The notes under the pieces: generated by a model
Database searches by the model: none
What the model saw: the letters and a program-made list of their open reading frames with translations, nothing else
What the model was told of the DNA's origin: nothing
Part shown: piece by piece, positions 43,092 through 50,398 of the stretch
Layout: every line of letters begins with the position of its first letter
Position numbering within the stretch: the stretch's first letter is position 1
Source of the DNA: Cyclobacteriaceae bacterium
GTDB lineage: Bacteria; Bacteroidota; Bacteroidia; Cytophagales; Cyclobacteriaceae
Assembly (NCBI GenBank): GCA_016787665.1
Contig: JAEUUC010000007.1
Coordinates: forward strand, 310,001 to 374,000
Direction: 5' to 3'
Length of the DNA: 64,000 nucleotides
Translations under genes and position numbers: made by a program

Positions 43092-45474
43092 AAGGAACAA
43101 GTACAGATGCCAGCGAAGAAATGTGCGGAGCATCGGGTTGCGTGTTGATGGGATCGAAATTGCTGATCGGATTCAGGAACTGATAACGGCTGCGTTCGAT
43201 GGACACCGCGCGCGAATTGAGCGTCAATGACAAGAGTGCCTCAAACCCGTGGAAGAATACACGCAGCGAGCGATACGGTGATGAATACGTTCCTTCTTGA
43301 GGGCGAATCGTCAACGTTCGCGCAGCAGGATCGAATTCAATTTTACGAAGGGCGTATGCGCCCTTCTCGTAATCAAAGGTGCGGCCGTCATCTTCGTAAA
43401 AATCAAATTGGTTGGTTGTGTTGCCGGCATACACGTGCAGTTCCAGAGTGTCACCGGTATCTGCTGAGTTACGACCCGCGTTGGGGCGCATGGGTAGAAT
43501 CGATGAGCCGCGCACAAAAACCGGTAGCACTTCGATGGGTGCTTCAGCTACCATTTCCTGCGAGCCGCTAAAAGGTTTGTCCGTGTAGAAATCGAACCAG
43601 TTGCCTTCCGGCAGGTAAGTCTTCACCAGATCTTTGTTGCTCTCGGCTGGGATTACCAGCAGTGCGTGGCCAAAGAGGTATTGATTGTGATACTTGCCAT
43701 CATATATCTTCTGATCGAACGGATAGTCAATAGCCAGACTGCGGTTGAGCGGTATACCGTTTTGCGAGGCCTCGTAAAACAACGAGTAAATGTAGGGGAG
43801 GAGCCGGTAGCGCAACTTCATATAGTTGCGTGAAATTTCCTCCACCCGCTCGCCATAACTCCACGGCTCGGAGTCGCGGCTGTTGATCATCGAGTGGCCG
43901 CGGTAAAACGGTGAAAACGTGCCGATGGCCATCCATCGGGCGAACAGTTTTTCATCTGCATTCCCTACAAAACCGCCAATGTCGTAACCGGTAAAGGCCA
44001 GACCTGAGAGCCCCATGCTGTTGAGCAATCGTACACCCGCCATCATGTGCGCATCGTAGGCTACGTTATCGCCTGTCCACACAGCAGCATAGCGCTGAAT
44101 GCCGGCATAGCCCGAGCGCGTGAGGTTAAAGGGACGCTTATTGCCGAGCAGCGCTTTGGTACCTTCATACGTACTGCGCGACATCATCATGCCGAAAACG
44201 TTTCGGCCTTCCCGGGTAGTCGTTTTTTCCCCTTCAAAATCAAACTCCATCAGTTCGGGCAATGTATTACCCCACGTGGCGATTTCATTCATGTCATTCC
44301 AGAAACCCTCCACACCCAGGTTGACATACTCGCTGAACTGGCGGGCCCACCACGCCCGTGCCTTAGGGTTGGTAAAGTCCGGGAAATGGCACCAGCCGGG
44401 CCAAACCTGGCCAGAGTAAAGACCTCCATCGGGGTACTTCACGAAGATGTCCTCTTTCTTGCCGGATTCGTAGGCCGGATAGCCTTCTTCAATCTTGATA
44501 CCGGGGTCACACATCACCACCACTTCAAACCCCATGGACTTCAATCGGTCAATCATTCCTTTCGGATCAGGAAAATGTTTTTTATCCCAGGTGAAAATCT
44601 TGTACGCGTCCATGTAGTGAATGTCCAGCACGATGGCATCGCCCGGGAAATCACGTTGATGAAAGTTTTCGGCAATGGCGATTACTTCTTTGTCGGGGTA
44701 GTAGCTGTAGCGGCATTGCTGATACCCCACGCTCCAGAGCGGGGGCAACGGCATACGACCGGTAAGCCAGGTGTAGTGGTTGAGGATTTCCCTTGTCGAC
44801 TTACCCTGAATGAAGTAGTAGTTCATTTCACCGGCATCGGCCGAGAAGCTGGCGAATCGGTCGTTGGAGGCTCCAAAGTTGAAATGGGTCTTATGGCTGT
44901 TGTCGAGGAAGAGGCCATAGACGTGATGGCCATGAATGCCAATATAAAAGGGTATGGTACAGTAGAGGGGATCGGTATCGGGTCCGTAGCCGTAGGCATC
45001 CGTGTTCCAGTTTACATACCCGCGCCCCCGTTTGTCCAGCGGCCCGTTCTTTTCGCCTAAACCAACGAAGCGTTCACCGGGCTGGAGTTTTTTGTACGTA
45101 GTCAGCTGCTCACCGATCCATTGGGTGCCTAGTCCGGGGTCATCTTCGTTGATTAATTCCCCTCCAGTTGTTTCGCAGCGAAAGCGAACAGGAGATTTTG
45201 AAATCACCAGGCGGAATTGCGTGGTTGATAGCACAAGTTGCTTGTCGCTATCGGTTAAATCGAACTCAACCGGTTGAGGTTGCTGAACAACGGCATACGA
45301 AAAAGCCCGCCACGTGTCTTGCGGGCCAACCGAAAAGCGTACCACCGATGGTGAGTAGAAGGTGACCTGGAAATTCCCATTGGGCGTTTTGCCCTCAACA
45401 CCATTGGCAGTTTTTGTATAAGACGAGAGGACACCCAACCCTAGGCTGAGCTTATGATTGCGGTTTGACGACAT
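43060..45474 (-). CDS. GH31 alpha-glucosidase
   Basis: The 804-residue protein has no obvious signal peptide (MSSNRNHKLSLGLGVLSSY). GH31 architecture: an N-terminal beta-sandwich (about 25-215), a catalytic TIM barrel (about 230-580) and C-terminal beta domains. The catalytic nucleophile is the aspartate in GVEGFWNDMNEIATWG and the acid/base aspartate is in AAVWTGDNVAYD. GDAIVLDIHYMDAYKIFTWD and FYRGHSM are further family signatures. It should release glucose from the non-reducing end of maltooligosaccharides. It sits 13 bases after the LacI gene and overlaps the GH13 gene by 32 bases. Confidence 0.93.
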   Translation of the reverse strand: MSSNRNHKLSLGLGVLSSYTKTANGVEGKTPNGNFQVTFYSPSVVRFSVGPQDTWRAFSYAVVQQPQPVEFDLTDSDKQLVLSTTQFRLVISKSPVRFRCETTGGELINEDDPGLGTQWIGEQLTTYKKLQPGERFVGLGEKNGPLDKRGRGYVNWNTDAYGYGPDTDPLYCTIPFYIGIHGHHVYGLFLDNSHKTHFNFGASNDRFASFSADAGEMNYYFIQGKSTREILNHYTWLTGRMPLPPLWSVGYQQCRYSYYPDKEVIAIAENFHQRDFPGDAIVLDIHYMDAYKIFTWDKKHFPDPKGMIDRLKSMGFEVVVMCDPGIKIEEGYPAYESGKKEDIFVKYPDGGLYSGQVWPGWCHFPDFTNPKARAWWARQFSEYVNLGVEGFWNDMNEIATWGNTLPELMEFDFEGEKTTTREGRNVFGMMMSRSTYEGTKALLGNKRPFNLTRSGYAGIQRYAAVWTGDNVAYDAHMMAGVRLLNSMGLSGLAFTGYDIGGFVGNADEKLFARWMAIGTFSPFYRGHSMINSRDSEPWSYGERVEEISRNYMKLRYRLLPYIYSLFYEASQNGIPLNRSLAIDYPFDQKIYDGKYHNQYLFGHALLVIPAESNKDLVKTYLPEGNWFDFYTDKPFSGSQEMVAEAPIEVLPVFVRGSSILPMRPNAGRNSADTGDTLELHVYAGNTTNQFDFYEDDGRTFDYEKGAYALRKIEFDPAARTLTIRPQEGTYSSPYRSLRVFFHGFEALLSLTLNSRAVSIERSRYQFLNPISNFDPINTQPDAPHISSLASVLVPYETQNMVFHW

Positions 45475-45486
45475 GGAGCTGGTGAA

Positions 45487-46524
45487 CTACTTTTTCTTGA
45501 TCGATGACTGCCGGACGATAAGTCGGGTTTTCAAAACTTTGGTTTCAGGCTGAGGCTCGCCCTGGTCTTTGTCTTTCATTTCGATGTGCCGGATGAGCAG
45601 GCGCGCAGCCTCTTGTCCCATTTCATACCCTGGCTGATCAACCGAACTGAGCGGGGGATCCATCAACTGACTGAAGAACCAATTGCTGAATCCCATCAGG
45701 GCAACATCGCCTGGAATGTTAAGGCCTTTTTCTTTGATGGCCTTCATGGCCCCCATCGCCAGCATGTCGTTGTTGGCAAATATGGCATCTGGTGGCGGAG
45801 TCAATGCCAATAATTTGCGCGTGGCTTTTTCGGCTTCCTCCAGCGTGCCGCTGGGGCACTGCAAGACAAAGTTCTCCTGGTAGGGGAGATTGGCTTCCCG
45901 CAGCGCGTCTTTATAGCCGCGAAGGCGATCTTCGCTGATTAGCAGGTTAGGGGCAGCCTGCAGATGGGCTATGCGCTTGCAGCCCTGTTCAATAAGGTGA
46001 CCAACCGCCTCTTTGGCCCCCACATAGTCATCCACAATAACTTTACTCGTGTTCGGATTGTTGTACATCCGGTCGTAAAACACGATCGGGACTCCTTTCG
46101 ACAAGATTGACTCGATGTGGTCGTAGTTGGTGGTTTCACGTGAGATGGATAGCAACATGCCGTCCACACGGCTGTTGAACAGCGCTTTCAGGTCGGTTAC
46201 CTCGCGATCGAATGACTCGTTCGATTGGGTGATAATGACACTGTAGCCAGCTTCGTAGGCCACGTCCTCGATGCCCGAGATAACTGTGGAGAAGAAAAAG
46301 TGGACCAATTCGGGTATGACAACCCCAATCGTATTGGTTTTTTTTTGCCTGAGGCTGAGCGCCACAATATTCGGCTGGTAGTTCAGTTTGTCGGCCAGCG
46401 CATTGACTGCCTTTTTGGTTTCCGAACTGATATCGGGATGGTCTTTGAGTGCCCTTGAGACCGTAGAGGGCGAAATGCCCAATTCTCGGGCGATGTCTTT
46501 GATGGTTACCTGGTTGAATTTCAT
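45487..46524 (-). CDS. LacI-family transcriptional regulator of the starch locus
   Basis: The protein has 345 residues. The HTH is at about residues 7-33 (TIKDIARELGISPSTVSRAL), with hinge residues to about 60 (NYQPNIVALSLRQKKTNTIG), then a periplasmic-binding-type sensor domain (about 62-330; DGMLLSISRETTNYDHIESI, IFANNDMLAMGAMKAIKEKG). It heads the leftward GH31-GH13-permease run and diverges from the T9SS alpha-amylase. Similar CG-centred palindromes at 46643-46654 and 49571-49584 are its likely operators, so it probably represses both arms until maltose or a dextrin binds. A near-consensus -7 element (TATCTTTA) lies at 46533-46540. Confidence 0.9.
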   Translation of the reverse strand: MKFNQVTIKDIARELGISPSTVSRALKDHPDISSETKKAVNALADKLNYQPNIVALSLRQKKTNTIGVVIPELVHFFFSTVISGIEDVAYEAGYSVIITQSNESFDREVTDLKALFNSRVDGMLLSISRETTNYDHIESILSKGVPIVFYDRMYNNPNTSKVIVDDYVGAKEAVGHLIEQGCKRIAHLQAAPNLLISEDRLRGYKDALREANLPYQENFVLQCPSGTLEEAEKATRKLLALTPPPDAIFANNDMLAMGAMKAIKEKGLNIPGDVALMGFSNWFFSQLMDPPLSSVDQPGYEMGQEAARLLIRHIEMKDKDQGEPQPETKVLKTRLIVRQSSIKKK

Positions 46525-46551
46525 ACCGACCTTAAAGATACGAACCTATTC

Positions 46552-46566
46552 CGCAACTTGTTTGCG
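46552..46566. promoter_or_regulatory. Possible operator, CGCAA-N5-TTGCG palindrome
   Basis: CGCAACTTGTTTGCG has perfect five-base half-sites identical to those of the 49571 site but with one extra central base. It lies 28 bases upstream of the LacI start, next to its likely -7 element, where it could mediate autorepression. Confidence 0.4.
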
Positions 46567-46570
46567 ATAA

Positions 46571-46593
46571 CGGTTGAAACTCTTGTTCAACCG
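46571..46593. promoter_or_regulatory. Perfect 8-bp inverted repeat in the LacI/amylase control region
   Basis: CGGTTGAA and TTCAACCG are separated by seven bases. The GTTGAAC-type half-site recurs nearby at about 46636-46642 (CGTTGAA), adjoining the CG-centred site. It may be a second regulator's operator or part of the same complex. Confidence 0.4.
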
Positions 46594-46642
46594 AGCGAAA
46601 CTTCCTGTTGTGCCTGTCAAACATTTGGCACAAACCGTTGAA

Positions 46643-46654
46643 CAAACGATTTCG
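46643..46654 (-). promoter_or_regulatory. Predicted LacI-type operator upstream of the amylase gene
   Basis: On the minus strand it reads CGAAATCGTTTG, matching 11 of 12 positions of the site at 49571-49584 and having the central CG expected of LacI-family operators. It is 61 bases upstream of the amylase start codon. Confidence 0.5.
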
Positions 46655-46714
46655 ATAATTCAGTCCTCTTTGAAAGTCGGTTTTCATGTGCTTTTTTGGG
46701 ACATTTACGTCACT

Positions 46715-49546
46715 ATGAGAATAATTGGATGGTTTGTTTGTGTTGTCTTTTTCTCCGGCCTGGCTGTCGCTCAAACGGTAAACTTGACCCCTACGGTTAC
46801 CCCAGCGTTTTTTACCGTCAATACACCGATTACAGTTGAGTATGACGTTACGGGCACATCGTTGGCGGGTCTTCAGAACGCCTATGCCTGGGTATGGATT
46901 CCGGGACAGAATATTGATGCCCGGTATAACATCAATCCGGCAACATCAAATCCAGGTCTAACCGACAATGCCAAATTCACAAAGTCGGTTTCAGCCGGGC
47001 GAACCGTTTTTACCATTACGTTCACGCCAGCGGCCTTTTTTGCCACCAGTATTGCCACGCAAACCCGGATGGGGATTCTGTTAAAGGGAACTGATTGGAG
47101 TGCCGGGCAGACAACGGATCACCTGATGAATTTCTGGGATGGCTCATTTCAGTTGCAGCTTACCTCGCCCTCGTCACGACCGATCTTCGTCTCGTCAGGT
47201 CAAGTCATTCAAATCCGCGCCAACACACCCATTCCTGCTAGTTTTGAGTTGCGCTTGAATGGGTCAGTCATCCACACCGCTTCCGGGGTGTCCAGCTATT
47301 CTCACGATCATGTCGTAACGGAATTGTCAGGGTTCTCAACAGTGGAGCTTACAGCTGTGGCCGCTTCTTCGTCTGACAGCGAACAGTTTCAGTATATCAT
47401 TTCAGGGCCCAGCCCGGTGCAGGCCCGGCCGGCCGGAGTTATTGCCGGCATTAACTACCGAAGTGATCCCACTAAAGTTATTCTGTGCCTCTGGGCACCG
47501 GGAAAATCTTCCGCGTATGTTTTTGGTGATTTCAGCAATTGGCAGGTTTTACCGTCCAATCTTATGAAGCGCGATGGTGAGTTCTTCTGGATTGAGCTTT
47601 CGGGCCTGACCAGTGGTTTGGAGTATGGCTATCAGTACCTGTTAAACGAAACGGTTAAACTGGCCGATCCGTTTGCCGATAAGATACTTGATCCGGATGA
47701 TCAGTACATCAATGCCGAGACCTATCCCTGCCTCAAATCCTACCCGCCCCAGGCTCTTAACACGCAGTGGTACTTCAACCGCGTGTCCGTTTTTCAAACA
47801 GGGCAAGCCGCGTATCCGTGGGTGGTCACCAATTTTTCAAAACCGGCCAAACCTACCCTGATCATCTATGAACTCTTGATTCGGGATCTTTTCGAGAATG
47901 GCAAGCGGAACTATCAAAACCTGATTGACACCATTGGCTATTTCAAGAGACTTGGGGTCAATGCTGTCCAATTAATGCCGATCATGGAGTTCAATGGCAA
48001 CGAAAGCTGGGGATACAACCCAACCTTTATGTTTGCCCCGGACAAGTACTACGGTACCAAAAACAAACTCAAAGAGTTTATTGACAAATGCCATCAGAAT
48101 GGCATTGCCGTGATTTTGGATATCGCGATGAATCATCAGGATCTGCCCAACTCGTTTATTCTTCAAGATCTCGATCCTGTAACGGGAGGGCCGGCCGCCA
48201 CCAACCGGTGGTTTAATCAAACGGCACGTCACCCGTTCAATGTATTTTTTGATATGAACCACGAGAGTGCATATACCAAGAAATACCTTGATACAGTAAA
48301 TTACTACTGGTTGAACGAGTACAAGATTGATGGCTTCCGTTTTGATTTGTCTAAAGGATTTACCCAAACAAATAATCCCAACGATGTGGGCGCGTGGTCA
48401 GCCTACGATGCATCGCGTATCGCGATTCTCAAAAGAATGGCGGATAAGATATGGTCCCACTCACCGGACGCATACGTCATCCTGGAGCATTTTGCCCAGA
48501 ACTCGGAGGAGCAGGAGTTGGCGGATTATCGGTCAGGTGAGGGTAAGGGGATGATGTTTTGGGGAAATCTGAATCATTCGTACAGTCAGTTGGTAAAAGG
48601 AGTGGTTGATGGTTCTGACATTTCAGGAGTATACCATAAGAACCGCGCCTGGTCTTCACCTCACCTGATTGGTTATATGGAGAGCCATGATGAAGAGCGC
48701 GTGATGTATCGCGCCTTGACGGAGGGTGCCGCTGCCAGCGGCTATAACACACGGAATGTAAACACGGCACTGGCCCGAATGAAGGCAGCTCATTTGGCTT
48801 TGATCGGTGTTCCGGGACCCAAGATGATCTGGCAATTTGGGGAACTGGGGTATGATGTGAGTATCAACCAATGCACCAACGGAACAGTCAATAGCAACTG
48901 CCGCCTGGATATCAAGCCGTTGCGCTGGAATTATCTGGATGAACCTGTGCGTGCCGACCTTTTTAATCACGTAGCGGATCTAAACCGACTTCATCAAACC
49001 TATGATATCTTTCACTCTGGAGATGCGCTGATGACACCCGGCAACGGGTTGGTAAAAACAATCGTTTTGCGAAACTCCCCCTTTACGGCCAATCCGGTAG
49101 CGCCTGAAGACATGAATGCGGTTATTGTGGTGAATTTGGGACTGACGACCACGACCGTAAATGTAGGATTCCCACATACGGGAACATGGTATAGCTATTA
49201 TGGGTATGGCACCCCCGTGAACGTGTCAGTGAATCCAATGCCCATTAGCCTGGGCCCCGGGGAGTACCGGCTCTTTACTGATGTCGCCATTGAAAATGAG
49301 ATTGTGGTCGGTTTGACCGAGGAGGTTAGGCCAGATGTAGTCGTGTTTCCGAATCCAGCAGGTACCTGGGTATCGTTTTCGGGCGTAGTTCCGGAGTCGG
49401 TTCGCCTGGTTCATGGCGATGGACGGGTGGAGGTGCTGGTTTCGGATGGGAACGGCCGTTGGCCACTTGGCAATGCTCGTGGACTGGTGTTGCTGGAGGT
49501 TGTTGTTGATGGGGTGCGGCTGTACCGGAAACTGGTCGTTCAGTGA
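46715..49546 (+). CDS. T9SS-exported GH13 alpha-amylase
   Basis: The protein is 943 residues from ATG 46715 (MRIIGWFVCVVFFSGLAVAQ, a signal peptide); the longer frame starting at 46574 would place 47 odd residues before it. N-terminal beta domains (about 20-235) precede a CBM48-like module (AYVFGDFSNWQVLPSNLMKR, about 265). The GH13 barrel has DIAMNHQ, nucleophile aspartate in IDGFRFDLSKGF, glutamate in VILEHFAQN and the aspartate in MESHDEERVM. The last 75 residues are a type A T9SS sorting domain (VFPNPAGTWVSF ... YRKLVVQ). It is predicted to reach the cell surface, filling the role of SusG despite the different export route. Confidence 0.92.
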   Translation: MRIIGWFVCVVFFSGLAVAQTVNLTPTVTPAFFTVNTPITVEYDVTGTSLAGLQNAYAWVWIPGQNIDARYNINPATSNPGLTDNAKFTKSVSAGRTVFTITFTPAAFFATSIATQTRMGILLKGTDWSAGQTTDHLMNFWDGSFQLQLTSPSSRPIFVSSGQVIQIRANTPIPASFELRLNGSVIHTASGVSSYSHDHVVTELSGFSTVELTAVAASSSDSEQFQYIISGPSPVQARPAGVIAGINYRSDPTKVILCLWAPGKSSAYVFGDFSNWQVLPSNLMKRDGEFFWIELSGLTSGLEYGYQYLLNETVKLADPFADKILDPDDQYINAETYPCLKSYPPQALNTQWYFNRVSVFQTGQAAYPWVVTNFSKPAKPTLIIYELLIRDLFENGKRNYQNLIDTIGYFKRLGVNAVQLMPIMEFNGNESWGYNPTFMFAPDKYYGTKNKLKEFIDKCHQNGIAVILDIAMNHQDLPNSFILQDLDPVTGGPAATNRWFNQTARHPFNVFFDMNHESAYTKKYLDTVNYYWLNEYKIDGFRFDLSKGFTQTNNPNDVGAWSAYDASRIAILKRMADKIWSHSPDAYVILEHFAQNSEEQELADYRSGEGKGMMFWGNLNHSYSQLVKGVVDGSDISGVYHKNRAWSSPHLIGYMESHDEERVMYRALTEGAAASGYNTRNVNTALARMKAAHLALIGVPGPKMIWQFGELGYDVSINQCTNGTVNSNCRLDIKPLRWNYLDEPVRADLFNHVADLNRLHQTYDIFHSGDALMTPGNGLVKTIVLRNSPFTANPVAPEDMNAVIVVNLGLTTTTVNVGFPHTGTWYSYYGYGTPVNVSVNPMPISLGPGEYRLFTDVAIENEIVVGLTEEVRPDVVVFPNPAGTWVSFSGVVPESVRLVHGDGRVEVLVSDGNGRWPLGNARGLVLLEVVVDGVRLYRKLVVQ

Positions 49547-49570
49547 GCAAATGGGTTAAACAAATCCTGA

Positions 49571-49584
49571 CGCAATCGTTTGCG
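49571..49584. promoter_or_regulatory. Predicted LacI-type operator upstream of susE
   Basis: CGCAATCGTTTGCG is a near-perfect palindrome with a central CG, the classic LacI/GalR operator form. It lies between the amylase stop and the SusE-like start (49685), so the SusE-C-D genes probably have their own regulated promoter. The rest of 49547-49684 is A/T-rich with no clear -7 element. Confidence 0.55.
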
Positions 49585-49684
49585 GGTTCGTTTCCGAAAA
49601 AAAAATACGGCTTTTGACCATTAACCTTATGTTAAGCCGGAATAATCTTCTTTAAATTGGCACATTCAAAATGTTATCCAACCT

Positions 49685-50374
49685 ATGATCAAACCTTTAC
49701 GAAACCTTATTTTGTTTGCGGTAGCTGCACTTGCGGCCGCGGCTTGCGACAACGGGAATGCCGATGTTACGGTATTTGATTCACCTCCGGCTGTTACGGT
49801 GATCCGGCCCGGAGCGGTTACAGCCAATGTGAATTTTGACATGAAATTGAAGTTCAGCGATGGTGCCGACCCGTCAATTTCGAGCTCTGCGCTGGCGTCA
49901 GCTACCTACAAGATAAAACAGGGGGCTAACACTGTTCGGGAGGGCAACCTAACTCTGTCTGGCGTGGTTCAGGAGACTGCGACAACCATACAAGCCCTTG
50001 CCACAGGAAATTACAGCCTGGAGGTGATAGCCATTGATGCGAACAATAACCGCGATACCGTTACGACTGACTTTCGCGTGGTTTCGTCTGTGGCCTTGAT
50101 CGGAAGTGCAACCCCGAATGGATGGAGCGGTCCCGATCATGACCTGACGCGCAGTGCCAGCGACCCGGATGTATATACCATCAATAACTTCGTCATGACC
50201 AGTGGTGAAGCAAAGTTTCGGGCTGACAACGACTGGGCAACGAATTGGGGTGCAACAGCCTTTCCCAGCGGCAAGGGTACGTTCGGTGGTCCGAATATTC
50301 CTGTTGGCCCTGGCACCTACAACGTCACGTTCAACTCCGCAACAGGCGATTATACCTTTACGAAACTCAATTAA
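49685..50374 (+). CDS. susE: SusE/SusF-like outer-membrane glycan-binding lipoprotein
   Basis: The 229-residue protein has a signal peptide and lipobox AAAC (about C22). An Ig-like domain follows (about 35-135: PPAVTVIRPGAVTANVNF). The C-terminal module has the SusE/SusF starch-binding pattern: VALIGSATPNGWSGPDHDLT, AKFRADNDWATNWGA, FPSGKGTFGGPNIPVGPGTY and NVTFNSATGDYTFTKLN. Tryptophans in NGW and NDWATNWG are the likely sugar-stacking residues. It has one binding module, fewer than Bacteroides SusE or SusF. It precedes susC, 24 bases away, instead of following susD. Confidence 0.88.
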   Translation: MIKPLRNLILFAVAALAAAACDNGNADVTVFDSPPAVTVIRPGAVTANVNFDMKLKFSDGADPSISSSALASATYKIKQGANTVREGNLTLSGVVQETATTIQALATGNYSLEVIAIDANNNRDTVTTDFRVVSSVALIGSATPNGWSGPDHDLTRSASDPDVYTINNFVMTSGEAKFRADNDWATNWGATAFPSGKGTFGGPNIPVGPGTYNVTFNSATGDYTFTKLN

Positions 50375-50398
50375 AACTATACCTAATCTCCAATTACT

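Noticed and set aside
44047..45060. 337-codon plus-strand open frame
   Set aside because: It lies entirely antisense to the conserved GH31 gene, shows no recognisable domain, and long antisense frames are common opposite genes with this codon bias.
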